A stretch of DNA of 64,000 bases from the NCBI GenBank assembly GCA_012931725.1, contig CM022944.1, positions 37,794,094 through 37,858,093 on the forward strand, written 5' to 3'. The notes beneath the pieces are model-generated. The model was given only the letters and a program-made list of their open reading frames with translations, was not told the DNA's origin and made no database searches. This DNA is from Litsea cubeba (taxonomy: Eukaryota; Streptophyta; Magnoliopsida; Laurales; Lauraceae). Positions 1-12,220 of this stretch are shown in pieces; the first letter of the stretch is position 1; each line of letters begins with the position of its first letter. A program made the translations under genes and the position numbers.

Positions 1-1719
1 ATATTTTCTGCATTAATTTAGAATGTTTTGCAAATTTTCTTCGAAGAGTCTCAGTTGGAGTAGGACTCTGTCCGGATGGGTCCCGCTTCAATATGGGCTC
101 TTCAATATTTGATGTGTTGAATTAAAATGTGCAGAAAACGAGAATTGCAGGCCTCTGTCATGGAACCCACTTTCAAGCACACATAGTCATCATGGGCCCT
201 GCATTGCTGAATTGAAGTTTGAAAAGAAGAACTCACCACATGGACCCCACACACAAGCCATGTGAATATCACTCAAAGGAGGGGTCCACTCATCATGTCA
301 GTTGAAGAGTCCTAACTACAATAGAAGACTTCTCATAGGGCCCACTATTCAAGCAGATGAAATGTTCTACATGGCAGGGTCCGCAGTAGTTGCAGATTTA
401 AAATTATTAATGGATAATTCAAATAGTACAATTATGATTGGAATAAAAGAAGAAGAGTTTGAATCATCCACATTTGATCTCCTTTGGAAAATAAGAGTTG
501 TGGAGAGAAAGAATCCTTGGCAAATCAAATTTCAAAAGTTAATCTCGTTTTTCTCAGGATAACTCATCTTCAAATGGCCATAACTTTCAATCCAACCGTC
601 GGATCGATGAAATTTACCTACCGTTGGAAAGCTTATTCAGAGTAGATATTCGTGGAGCCCAAGAATATGCAAATCAGAGCTAAATTGACAAAGTTACGGG
701 CCTGGAGAATTTCATGTTCATTTTTAGACGGGATTGCAATTAAATCCACACCATTGATAATCAATTGCTGCACATCCCTTGTGGGACCCCATCTGAAGAT
801 TCAATGTATCTGTAAGATAACCGGGGTTATAAGAGGAACCAAAAGGAAGCATACGAGACTCTCCCTCCTTTGGACGTCCACCACTATTCTCTCTCATTTT
901 TTTTCTTTTCCTAATTAATAGAATTTAAGAATTATTTTTGGGTATTCTGAAGCCCTGTTTCAGAAATTAGGATTTTTTAGAAGAGAGATTTCTGAGAGAC
1001 CATTGTACAAGGAGATGCTATTAATGAAATTACTTATGGAGTTCTTTTCAATGACTGGCTAGATTTCTGGATTGGAGCACACAGATGAAGCTAAGTAGAT
1101 CTTTAATTTAATCTATGTGATTTTTCTATTTACTTTCTTGTCTCTTTTAAATGCATGCTCTATTAGAATAATAGATCTGTCTCCGTGCCTTAGGCAGCCT
1201 CTATTTTGATTTCTAATGAAAATAGTTTGATGATTTATACTTATTTTGATAGATTATGCTTAGGGTTGAGATCCTTTGATAGTTTATGCTTAATTTGATA
1301 AGTCATGCTTATGATTTTTCATTCTTTTATGAGGTGAAGGAGGTCTTGGGTTGTGATCTTATTCTTTTTATTAAAATTTGGTTTTCGCAAAAGACAAATC
1401 TTCCGGATCCGAAACATTGATTTGTTTCTGATCTGAGTTATTTTGAGACAAATAGTAGAATAATTGCATGATGGATTAATTATCTTACTTAGTGGATTCT
1501 GGATGCTCCGATCTATTTTTTATATATTTGATTAGTTTGTTTCTGAATTCTTCTAGATTTTCTTAGATCTCAGTTATTCATTAATCTTTGATTAAAAAAA
1601 ATCAGATTTAAATTTTAACTCAGTAGTGCTCCCTGTGGGATCGACCTGTAATTGCCACTATCTCAACAACATAACTGTGCACTTGCAGTAATTTTAATGG
1701 ATTGATTTAATTCACATCA
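1..1719 (+). repeat. 5' LTR of the Athila element (partial)
   Basis: Base 1 corresponds to base 10395 of the 3' LTR, so about 140 bp of the 5' end are missing from the window. The LTR ends in CACATCA directly before the primer binding site. Compared with the 3' LTR it lacks 104 bp at about 797-801, where a single AGATT replaces the two AGATT copies that bracket the extra segment at 11191-11299. The small open frames at 302-562 and 652-918 recur in the 3' LTR and are not considered genes. Confidence 0.95.
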
Positions 1720-1725
1720 AGTTTT

Positions 1726-1743
1726 TGGCGCCGTTGCCGGGGA
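1726..1743 (+). promoter_or_regulatory. Primer binding site, tRNA-Asp type
   Basis: TGGCGCCGTTGCCGGGGA lies seven bases after the LTR end. It is the complement of the 3' end of plant tRNA-Asp (CCCCGGCAACGGCGCCA), the primer used by Athila and some related lineages. Confidence 0.93.
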
Positions 1744-3263
1744 GCCAAATCTAAGTTTTAATAAAAATCTGAATTTTTGTTATATTAGATTCATATGCAT
1801 GCTCATATTTAGGTTGCATTAGTTGTTTAGTCATTTAATTTACATCAGTAGTGTTATTTGCAGTTAATATTAGTTAGTATTTTACTTTGCTAAGTTTTCT
1901 GATTTTTCTGATTTTTTTAATATTTTTTTATAATTAATTGAATTTTCGGAATAAATAATTATTTCAAATAAAAAAAATATTCTTTGAATTATTTCCTTTA
2001 ATTCCGAATTTCAGTAAATAAAAACAAAAAAAAAATATTTTGGATTGGTTTAACTAATGTTTTGATTAGATTAGGATTGGTAAGGTAGAGTTTAAAATTT
2101 TTAGGACTAGGTTGTTTTGATTAATATGCTAACCTTTGAATTCTTAAATTAGGTAATTAGAAATTTAAAATTCTATCTCTTAAGTTGTTTAGATTAGTTA
2201 GAGTTTTAAAATCTGAAATTTGAATTGGATAAGATTGGATTTCTTATAATTGAAACTTTTTGGACACTTGTTTGGATAATTTAGAATTTTTGATTTTTTT
2301 TCTGTAGATAAAATTTTTGATTTATTTCAATAAATTAGAGTCCACTTTGGATAGAGTTTTGATTTACTTGGTGTCTTTTGAATTTTCTTATATTTTTTTT
2401 TTCAAAATTAGGATAAGATAGACTTTTGAGTTGGTTTGTTAACTTAGGATTTACTAACAAAAGTTTCTTTTGGATAGGTCACCTTGCTAAGAGGAGAGTT
2501 GCACAAAAATAGGAAACTGCGTGGATTTGCTCTAAGCAAACAAGTTGCTCTCAGAATTGCAAAATTTGTTAAAAAAAAAAAAGGGTTATCCTTACACAGT
2601 TTAAGGATTAGCGTGGGCCCGCTGTAAGAGTTTCTAAACTTTATCCCACGAATCTTTTACTTGCAAGTGGGGCTTGGGTGATTTAAATTTCAGCAAATAT
2701 GATTGTGTGATTGACACACCAAGTAAATTGGACCCACACACTTAGTTAAGGGCAATTGACCCTAATAAGATAAGGATTGGATTTCATCACCAGATCCTTG
2801 CCCAATTAGGTTTAACCACCTCTCACATAGTAACCTAACCATTAATTAAAATCAAGTAGAAACGAGACCATATGACTCGAGCTCATTAGGACGAAGACCA
2901 CAAAAGGTTGCACCAGTTGCGCTCTTTGGTCAAGTTGATGTCTAGGTAAGTCCTATCCCTAAAAAAAAAAGGGTGACAGTCTCTATTCTAGGAGTTTGGT
3001 TCTTAAGCGGGACCCTTGCCAAGTGCATTGTGACCCCACCACTCATCCTGGGGACTTACCTGGTCAATTTGTCTTCATAAGACCGAATTGGAGGCCTTAG
3101 TGCACTCTTCAAACCAGTTAGGAGCTGTCTAGAGAGTTAGGCTAACCCTAGGATAATTTTTGTGCTCAATCTTTGTGCTTGACTGCTTGTGCATCATCTA
3201 GTAAGACTATTAGGGCCCCGCACATAGATTAGGCTTGCATTTCTTTAAGGTTAAACCTGATGC
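1744..3263 (+). other. Untranslated leader of the Athila element
   Basis: About 1.5 kb of AT-rich sequence without a convincing open frame lies between the primer site and the gag start. A diverged copy of the same leader is present in the second Athila element at 14913-16118, which confirms that it is a family feature and not inserted DNA. It contains several poly-A and poly-T runs. Confidence 0.85.
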
Positions 3264-5501
3264 ATGCGTTCTAGACCCAACATAGAGAAATTGTGGGTAC
3301 GCAAGAGTAAAAGGTTAGTCAGGATAGAGCCCGAATTAGCCTTAACCGTTGTCGGAAAGTCTTCCATCTTTGAAGAAATTGTTAGGATGGCTGATCAAGT
3401 GGACCCACCCATGACTTTGAAGGACTACATGTACCCCACCAGGACAACTCAACCGTCCTGCATCACCCTGCCTCAAACCAATGCCACATTTGAGCTGAAA
3501 TCTGGCATGATCCAGATGCTCCCAGTATTCCGTGGGCTAGACCAGGAAAACCCATATCAACATGTTAGGGAATTTGAGGACATCTGTGGGACCATGAGAA
3601 TTAATAACATGACTGAAGAGGCCCTTAAACTTAGATTATTTCCTTTCTCCCTAAAAGAAAAGGCTAAAGCTTGGCTTTATGCCTTACAGGCCGGGTCCAT
3701 CACTACATGGGACAAGCTAGTCGAAGAATTTTACAAAAAATTCTACTCTAAGCAGAAAACCGCTTCGATTAGGCAGGCCATCAATGGATTCCATCAAATG
3801 GAAGGGGAGACACTTTGCAGTTATTTGGAACGGTTCAAGGACCTCTTAATCCAGTGTCCCCACCATGGATTTGAAAAAATTCGATTGGTCCAGATTGTGT
3901 ATGAGGGTTTGGATTACCCTACTAAGCAGATGGTGGAATCTTTCTGTGGTGGGCAGTTTACACAGAAGATAACAGATGAAGCATGGACATTTTTGGAAGA
4001 AACCGCTGAAAATACATTGCAGTGGGCCCCTATCAAGAGGGAGCCCATCAAACCCACCATTCCTGAAAAAGGGGGGATGTTCAAGATTGAACCCAAAATT
4101 GAGGCAGAGGCCAAATTGGCCACATTGGCGAGGAGAATAGAAGCCTTAGAACTAAACCAAAAGCCTACTCCAAACACTTTGGAGTCATTGAAATATACTC
4201 AGGCCATGAATGGAGGGATTGACCCAACAACTTTGGGTCAGACCGAGTCTATTGAGGAAGTGAATGCGCTTTATCAAAACACTCGTTTTGATAATCGTCA
4301 GAGGTATGACCCATACTCCAACACATACAATCCAGGTTGGAGGGACAATCCGAACTTTTCTTGGACCAAGGGTCCAACTCAGGGTGGCCCATCACAATCA
4401 CATCAATTTCAGCCCATTCAATCTCAATCCAATGCTCCACCCGGTTTCCAAAAGCCCAATTTCACCCCCAATCCGCAAAATCAGCGGATAGATTATCTTG
4501 AGGAAACCATGAAACTGTTAGCTCAGAATACCCTCCAGTTCCAGCAAAGCACTGTTCAGAGCTTGAATGCTACCACACAATCAATTGCAAAACTGGAATA
4601 TCAGATGGGCCAACTGGCCAACTCCATCAGTACCAGAGACAAGGGAACCTTCCCTAGTCAATCTGAACCCAATCCCAATGGCCAAGTCGTTCATGATATA
4701 AAAGGAAAAGGCCTAGAACAAGTTAAGTCCATCATTACTCTTAGGTCGGGTACACAAATTGATAACAAGATTGAAGTACCAAAAGAACCTGAGGAAGAAT
4801 CTAGTGACATAGTAGAAATTGAGGAACCACGTGTGCATGCTGAACCCATGTTAGAACCAGAGCCAGTCAAAGCAAACCCAATCATAACTAATCCATCACC
4901 TAGTGAACCATCTCCTAGGACTTATGTTCCCAAGGCACCATATCCACATAGGTTAGGCCAAGAAAAATCAACTGCTCAGTTGGATAAAATGCTAGAAGTA
5001 TTCAAACAAGTGAGGATCAATATCCCACTACTTGATGCTATCCAACAGATTCCAGCCTATGCAAAATTTCTGAAAGACCTTTGCACCTTCAAAAGGACTA
5101 CTAATGTGCCCAAAAAGGCTTTTCTAGCCCAACAAGTTAGCTCAATCATTTCCTGTCCAACCCCGATCAAATACAAAGACCCAGGGTGTCCTACCATTTC
5201 TTGCCAGATAGGGGACCATCACATAGAGAAGTCTTTGCTAGACTTAGGTGCAAGTGTAAACCTTCTTCCATACTCTGTTTATGAAGAATTAGGTTTGGGG
5301 GAGTTGAAAAAGACCCATGTGACCTTGCAATTGGCTGATGCATCGATTCGATACCCCAAGGGGGTAGTCGAAGACGTTCTGATCAAAGTCGGAGACTTTG
5401 TGTTTCCTGTCGATTTTGTTGTCTTGGATACCACACACACATCTGGGGTTGAACCCAACATCCCAATAATTTTGGGGAGAACCATTCCTTGCCACCTCTA
5501 A
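3264..5501 (+). pseudogene. gag: gag and aspartic protease part of Athila gag-pol
   Basis: A 745-codon open frame. Residues about 85-230 form the retrotransposon gag (capsid-like) domain, with a core of the type LRLFPFSLKEKAKAWL and then WDKLVEEFYKKF. A proline- and glutamine-rich section with YDPYSNTYNPGW follows at about 350-370; no CCHC zinc knuckle is visible. The C-terminal part is a retropepsin-like protease with the catalytic motif DLGAS (Asp near residue 660) and a late ILGR motif. The gag part would form the particle and the protease would cut the polyprotein. The frame is thrown off just after ILGR near 5485 by one extra base; the natural continuation is legible in the next frame to about 5671, where a second shift occurs. 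The ATG at 3264 is the first in frame; the true start could be slightly different. Confidence 0.9.
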
Positions 5502-5671
5502 TGCCCTGATCAATTGTAGGAATGGAGTGATGCAAATTTCTTTTGGGACCATGACAGTTCAAGTGAACATTTTTAATATCAGTAAGCAACCTCCCGATGA
5601 GGATGATGGAATTTTTGAAGTCAGTTACATTCATGAATTGGTAGAAAATCACTTACCCCATTTGAAAACTT

Positions 5672-7141
5672 GAAGATCCACTAGAGGCTTGTCTGGCACA
5701 CTTTGGAAGTGATTTTTATGTAGATGAATATATTAAGGAAGTTAATACACTGTTAGACTCAACCCCATCCATGGATTGCTTCAGGTGGCAACCGAAGCAT
5801 GAGATTCTGACTCCATCTGCTTCCCCACCTGTCACATCGATTATAAAGCCTCCTAAGTTAGAACTCAAGCAACTGCCGGATACATTGAAATATGTGTTTT
5901 TAGGCCCACTAGAAACCCTTCCAGTGATTATAGCTTCAGACTTGGACCCTGTCCAAGAGGAAAAATTCGTGAAGATTTTGGATGAACACAAGGAATCTAT
6001 AGGGTGGTCCATCGCAGATATTAAAGGAATAAGCCCATCTGTGGTCCAACATAGAATCCATTTGGAAGAAAATGCAAAAACTTCTCGTGAACCACAGAGG
6101 CGACTGAACCCTACAATGAAGGAAGTAGTCAGGTCTGAAGTCTTAAAATTACTTGATGCAGGAATGCTTTACCCTATATCTGATAGTGCATGGGTAAGTC
6201 CAATTCAAGTGGTACCAAAGAAATCTGGAATAACAGTAGTTCAAAATGAGGGAAATGAATTGGTACCCACTCGGATACAGACTGGATGGAGGGTATGCAT
6301 TGATTATAGGAAGTTGAACTCAGTCACTCGGAAAGATCATTTTCCCCTCCCATTCATGGACCAGATGCTTGAAAGGCTAGCTGGTCATGCATATTATTGT
6401 TTTCTTGATGGTTATTCCGGTTACAATCAAATTCCAATTGCACCTGAGGACCAGGAAAAAACCACCTTCACCTGTCCATTTGGCACTTTTGCATACCGAC
6501 GCATGCCCTTTGGGCTATGCAATGCACCGGCCACTTTTCAAAGATGCATGTTGAGCATATTTTCTGACATGATAGAAAGATTCATTGAGGTTTTTATGGA
6601 TGATTTTTCGGTCTTTGGCAATTCTTTTGAGGAATGCTTACATCATTTATCCCTTGTGCTTGAAAGATGCAAAGAAAAGAATCTAGTCTTAAATTGGGAG
6701 AAATGTCATTTTATGGTCAAAAGGGGCATAGTTCTAGGACACATTATTTCTGATAATGGGATTGAGGTGGACAAAGCAAAAATTGATTTGATCTCCAAAT
6801 TGCCACCACCAAAATCAGTTAAGCAGATTCGATCATTCCTAGGCCATGCTGGTTTTTATCGTAGATTCATCAAGGATTTTAGTAAAATTGCTAAACCTTT
6901 GTGCCAATTACTGACAAAAGAGGCCCCATTTGAATTTGATGAGAATGGTCTAAAGGCCTTTGAGAGACTGAAAAAAGAACTAACTTCAGCCCCTATAATT
7001 CAGCCACCTGACTGGACCATTCCATTTGAGCTAATGTGTGATGCATCCGATACCGCTATTGGAGTTGTTTTGGGTCAACGGGTTGGGAAGTTACCTTATG
7101 TGATTTACTATGCAAGTAGGACCTCAATGATGCACAGCTAA
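5672..7141 (+). pseudogene. pol: Reverse transcriptase part of Athila pol
   Basis: The frame is readable from about 5672, before the first ATG at 5771. It carries the RT fingers and palm: WRVCIDYRKLN, then FLDGYSGYNQI, FTCPFGTFAYRRMPFGLCNAP and the catalytic box FMDD in the place of the usual YVDD/YMDD (about 6595). Next come the connection motif SFLGHAGFYRRFI and the start of RNase H (LMCDASDTAIGVVLGQ, with the first catalytic Asp). The enzyme would copy element RNA to DNA in cytoplasmic particles. The frame ends early at 7141: one base appears to be missing near 7130, and RNase H continues in another frame. Homology to gypsy RT is unmistakable; activity of this copy is unlikely. Confidence 0.92.
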
Positions 7142-8752
7142 ATTACACAACCACTGAAAAAGAATTACTCGCTGTGATTTTTGCCTTGGAGAAATTTCGA
7201 TCCTACTTGATAGGGTCCAAAGTCATCATCTACACGGATCATGCAGCTCTGAGATACCTTCTGTCCAAAAAGGATGCAAAAGCCCGATTGATCCGGTGGA
7301 TCCTTCTGCTACAAGAGTTTAATTTGGAAATAAGAGATAAAAAAGGATGCGAGAATGTTGTAGCAGACCATCTTTCGAGGTTACCCTTAGAGCCATCAGA
7401 TGAGGTTCCTCTGAATGAAAATTTTCCTGATGAACAATTGCTTAGTATTTCCCAAATCCCCTGGTTTGCAGATATAATCAATTACCTAGTTACAGGGGAG
7501 ATGCCCACCCATTGGTCAAAACAGGATCGATCAAAATTTCTAGTTGAGGTCAAGTACTTTTTTTGGGATGACCCATATCTTTTTAAGTACTGCCCGGACC
7601 GGATCATCAGGAGATGCATTCCTGATCATGACCATTATTCGGTCATTTCATTCTGCCATGATCATGCTTGTGGGGGCCACTTTAGTTCGAAAAAGACAGC
7701 TGCAAAAGTTTTACAGTGTGGATTTTACTGGCCCACAATTTTTAAAGATTGCCACACTTTCTGTTTGAACTGTGAGAGGTGTCAAAAGCTTGGCAAGCTC
7801 AATCGGAGGAACATGATGCCCTTGAATCCTATACTTGTGGTGGAACTTTTTGATGTATGGGGAATTGACTTCATGGGGCCATTTCCAAGCTCTTTTGGCA
7901 ATTTATATATTTTACTTGCAGTGGACTATGTTTCAAAATGGGTGGAAGCAATACCCACCAGAAAGAATGATCGCCATGTGGTGATCAAATTTGTGAAGGA
8001 ATACATATTTTCTCGGTTTGGTACACCTAGGGCAATTATCAGTGATGGTGGAACTCATTTCTGTAATAGCACCTTTGACCATCTGATGAAAAAGTACTCT
8101 ATTACTCATAAGGTTGCTACGCCTTACCACCCACAGACCAGTGGCCAAGTAGAAGTATCGAATAGGCAGATTAAACAAATTTTAGAAAAAACGATCAACC
8201 CAAATCGGAAAGACTAGTCTTTACGGCTATTAGATGCATTATGGGCCTATCGAACCGCTTACAAGACTCCTATTGGGATGTCCCCATATAGGTTGGTCTA
8301 TGGAAAGGCATGCCACTTGCCTGTTGAATTGGAGCATAGAGCTTATTGGGCTATTAAGAAGTTCAATTTTGACTTACCCACTGTGGGTACTCTGCGTAAA
8401 TTGCAACTCAATGAGTTGGAAGAACTTAGAAATGATGCCTATGAGAATGCCAAGATCTACAAGGAAAGAATGAAGTTGAACCATGATAAGTCAATTTTAA
8501 GAAAATCTTTTGAACCGGGTATGAAAGTCCTTTTGTATAACTCCCGGTTACACCTGTTTCCAGGGAAGTTACGAACCCGATGGGCTGGTCCATTCATTGT
8601 CAGGACTGTTTACTTTCATGGTGCTGTGGAAATTGAAAATCCCAAAAATGTGATGTTTTCAAAGTGAATGGTCAACGGTTGAAACCATTTCTGGAACTGA
8701 AGGATAAAAACATTGAGGATATCCTTCTGGAAGACCCAATTTACCAGGGCTA
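7142..8752 (+). pseudogene. pol: RNase H and integrase part of Athila pol
   Basis: RNase H continues with TDHAALRYLLSKKDAKARL and VADHLSRL, then the integrase zinc finger (HDHACGGHF, later CERCQKLGK) and the catalytic core (WGIDFMGPFPSS, then SDGGTHFCN, then HPQTSGQVEVSNRQ, giving the D, D and E). At 8215 a TAG interrupts the frame where a Trp codon would be expected; the same frame resumes at once and runs to 8667. A further one-base shift near 8655 moves the last 30 or so codons, ending about 8752, to another frame. The integrase would insert the DNA copy into the genome. Together with the two shifts upstream and the one at 7130 this makes five lesions in gag-pol. Confidence 0.9.
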
Positions 8753-10240
8753 ATCATTTTTTGTCACGTCGGGCTGACGACATTAAACTTAGCGCTATTT
8801 GGGAGGCAACCCAATTTTGGAAGGTAATTGAGCTGGTTAATCACATTCTTTTGCACTCACTCCACATGGTAAGATGTTTCCATTTTCCTTATTGTTCAGT
8901 TTCACATTACACATGCATTCATAACATTGAGGACAATGTTGCATTTAGGTTTGGGGGTGTGAGTTAGAACTTGACATGTGATCATTTGTTCAATTTTCAT
9001 TATACATTTTTTTTTTCGCTTTGCTTTGGTTTTTAGGAGATTAAAAAAAAAAGATTTGTTATTGTTAGGTTAGAGGGAAACTTTCGAGACAATATTTATT
9101 GGCTGAAGATATTTATTTTTGGCAAAAGAAAACAATGGTTCACTATTTTATTTATGGAAAGGATTTTTGAAAAAGTGCTGAAGTTTGATCCCTCACTTTT
9201 ACACAAGTTGTATACGTGTTTAAGGTTTTGAATATGAAGCTAAGATTTCCATTTTTTTTTTTGAAAAAAAAAATATGGAAAACCGAACCTTAGTTTACAG
9301 AGCTTCCTGGTTCGACGGGTGGATACATGGAAAGGGCTGCCTATTGTTGGGGACCGCAAAAAAAAAAAAAAAAAAAAAAGATAGAAGAAAAAATATATAT
9401 ATATATATATAAATAAATAAAAGTGTTTTGTTAGAAATCTTGAAAAGAATAAAAAGTTTTGTGACTAGTTTGGGTTCGTAGCCTTTTTAACCCGAGCCAG
9501 TAAGTCCTTAGGGGTATTTACATACCTAGTACCCTAAAGCCATCTGGTTTGGGAGACATTGGCCAAATGCTTGTTACATGGGTTAATTAGAAAGCTTAAG
9601 GGACTTAGGTATTGCACAGTCACATGTGTGTGAAAAAAAAAAAAGAGAAAAATTTTTTTTTTTTGCACCCTTAGAAAAAACAGTAGTGCGAAAGCCGTCA
9701 TTATCACCTTGAGAGGAAGACTGTTTTTTTTTGCTAAGTTTAGGCGGCCCAGGTTTTGAAAAATATATATATATATATTATTTTCATGGAAATTCTTGGT
9801 GGATCATTTGATGTTTATTACGTATACATACTTTTCACCATGCACAATCAATCAAGTATGATTTCGAGAATTTCTGACCAAAAGATGGGATTGGTGAACC
9901 GAATTTAAGATTTGCTTTTGAAAATTCTGAGAACCAAGAATAGTCGGTATCTATAAACTTTCTCTTGGAAGAAGTTTCCCTGGATTATGTTAGGTTTTAA
10001 ACACATTTTTCAAAAAAAAAAAAAAAAGAATTTTGTGGGTAAATTCACTGCAAACCCTCACGAGGCACAACTCGTCCACTAGGGGGAACCTAGGGGTTTA
10101 AGGGCTTGTTGCATATGCTAAATGCAACCGAGAATACCAGCGAAAGTGGTTTTGTTTTCATATTTACTTTTCTTTCTTAGATTAGGTCAAAGAACTTCAA
10201 AACTTTTGCTCGCAACTTTTGCTAAGGGACTAGCAAAATG
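8753..10240 (+). other. Non-coding 3' region of the Athila element, no env-like frame
   Basis: About 1.5 kb between the end of integrase and the polypurine tract. It holds no open frame with recognisable content, only AT-rich DNA with an A run at 9358-9379, an AT dinucleotide run at 9392-9410 and further poly-A and poly-T tracts. Some Athila elements carry an env-like ORF at this place; this one does not. Confidence 0.75.
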
Positions 10241-10254
10241 CTGGTTGGGGAGTG
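10241..10254 (+). promoter_or_regulatory. Polypurine tract
   Basis: A purine-rich stretch (TGGTTGGGGAGTG) directly precedes the TGTTGA that opens the 3' LTR. This is the expected place of the plus-strand primer. Confidence 0.65.
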
Positions 10255-12220
10255 TGTTGAGTTCATGAATTTGCACATTTACCCATCGTTGTAGGATAAA
10301 TTAGGGGTTTGATTAGGTGAATTGCATCATTATTCATTTAATTCCATCATTTCATGCATTTTCACCTAGAAACTTGAATTTTCATACTTTTCATATATTT
10401 TCTGCATTAATTTAGAATGTTTTGCAAATTTTCTTCGAAGAGTCTCAGTTGGAGTAGGACTCTGTCCGGATGGGTCCCGCTTCAATATGGGCTCTTCAAT
10501 ATTTGATGTGTTGAATTAAAATGTGCAGAAAACGAGAATTGCAGGCCTCTGTCATGGAACCCACTTTCAAGCACACATAGTCATCATGGGCCCTGCATTG
10601 CTGAATTGAAGTTTGAAAAGAAGAACTCACCACATGGACCCCACACACAAGCCATGTGAATATCACTCAAAGGAGGGGTCCACTCATCATGTCAGTTGAA
10701 GAGTCCTAACTACAATAGAAGACTTCTCATAGGGCCCACTATTCAAGCAGATGAAATGTTCTACATGGCAGGGTCCGCAGTAGTTGCAGATTTAAAATTA
10801 TTAATGGATAATTCAAATAGTACAATTATGATTGGAATAAAAGAAGAAGAGTTTGAATCATCCACATTTGATCTCCTTTGGAAAATAAGAGTTGTGGAGA
10901 GAAAGAATCCTTGGCAAATCAAATTTCAAAAGTTAATCCCGTTTTTCTCAGGATAATTCATATTCAAATGGCCATAACTTTCAATCCAACCGTCGGATCG
11001 ATAAAATTTACCTACCGTTGGAAAGCTTATTCAGAGTAGATATTCGTGGAGCCCAAGAATATGCAAATCAGAGCTAAATTGACAAAGTTACGGGCCTGGA
11101 GAATTTCATGTTCATTTTTAGACGGGATTGCAATTAAATCCACACCGTTGATAATCAATTGCTGCACATCCCTTGTGGGACCCCATCTGAAGATTAGTCA
11201 AGCTATCCAGAAGCTTCCACCTCATTCAAATTTAAAAGAGATAAGAGATATACCTTATCTATGAAGATAAATCAAATTTGCAGAGAAAGTGTCCAGATTC
11301 AATGTATCTGTAAGATAACCGGGGTTATAAGAGGAACCAAAAGGAAGCATACGAGACTCTCCCTCCTTTGGACGTCCACCACTATTCTCTCTCATTTTTT
11401 TTTCTTTTCCTAATTAATAGAATTTAAGAATTATTTTTGGGTATTCTGAAGCCCTGTTTCAGAAATTAGGATTTTTTAGAAGAGAGATTTCTGAGAGACC
11501 ATTGTACAAGGAGATGCTATTAATGAAATTACTTATGGAGTTCTTTTCAATGACTGGCTAGATTTCTGGATTGGAGCACACAGATGAAGCTAAGTAGATC
11601 TTTAATTTAATCTATGTGATTTTTCTATTTACTTTCTTGTCTCTTTTAAATGCATGCTCTATTAGAATAATAGATCTGTCTCCGTGCCTTAGGCAGCCTC
11701 TATTTTGATTTCTAATGAAAATAGTTTGATGATTTATACTTATTTTGATAGATTATGCTTAGGGTTGAGATCCTTTGATAGTTTATGCTTAATTTGATAA
11801 GTCATGCTTATGATTTTTCATTCTTTTATGAGGTGAAGGAGGTCTTGGGTTGTGATCTTATTCTTTTTATTAAAATTTGGTTTTCGCAAAAGACAAATCT
11901 TCCGGATCCGAAACATTGATTTGTTTCTGATCTGAGTTATTTTGAGACAAATAGTAGAATAATTGCATGATGGATTAATTATCTTACTTAGTGGATTCTG
12001 GATGCTCCGATCTATTTTTTTATATATTTGATTAGTTTGTTTCTGAATTCTTCTAGATTTTCTTAGATCTCAGTTATTCATTAATCTTTGATTAAAAAAA
12101 AATCAGATTTAAATTTTAACTCAGTAGTGCTCCCTGTGGGATCGACCTGTAATTGCCACTATCTCAACAAGATAACTGTGCACTTGCAGTAATTTTAATG
12201 GATTGATTTAATTCACATCA
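10255..12220 (+). repeat. 3' LTR of the Athila element (complete, 1966 bp)
   Basis: It starts TGTTGAGTTCATG and ends CACATCA, and matches 1-1719 nearly base for base. It keeps the 104-bp segment (11191-11299) that the 5' LTR lost. The second Athila element also has this segment, so the long form is ancestral. Confidence 0.95.

Larger units (their letters stand above)
1..12220 (+). mobile_element. Athila-type Ty3/gypsy LTR retrotransposon, 5' end cut by window
   Basis: The order is 5' LTR (partial), tRNA-Asp primer site, leader, gag-protease, reverse transcriptase, RNase H, integrase, non-coding 3' region, polypurine tract and 3' LTR. Integrase lies after RT/RNase H, which is the Ty3/gypsy order. 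Long LTRs of about 1.97 kb, the tRNA-Asp primer site, a gag with a YDPYSNTYNPGW motif and no CCHC knuckle, and a protease core of the form DLGAS all fit the Athila lineage as I remember it. The two LTRs are almost identical: by eye I see about six substitutions over 1.7 kb plus one 104-bp deletion, so insertion is recent. The reading frames are nevertheless broken in at least five places, so this copy should not be autonomous. The target duplication cannot be tested because the 5' end lies outside the window. Confidence 0.93.

Noticed and set aside
302..918. Small open frames in the Athila LTR (repeated at 10696-11264)
   Set aside because: They lie in LTR sequence, recur only because the LTR is repeated, and are partly broken in the second element.
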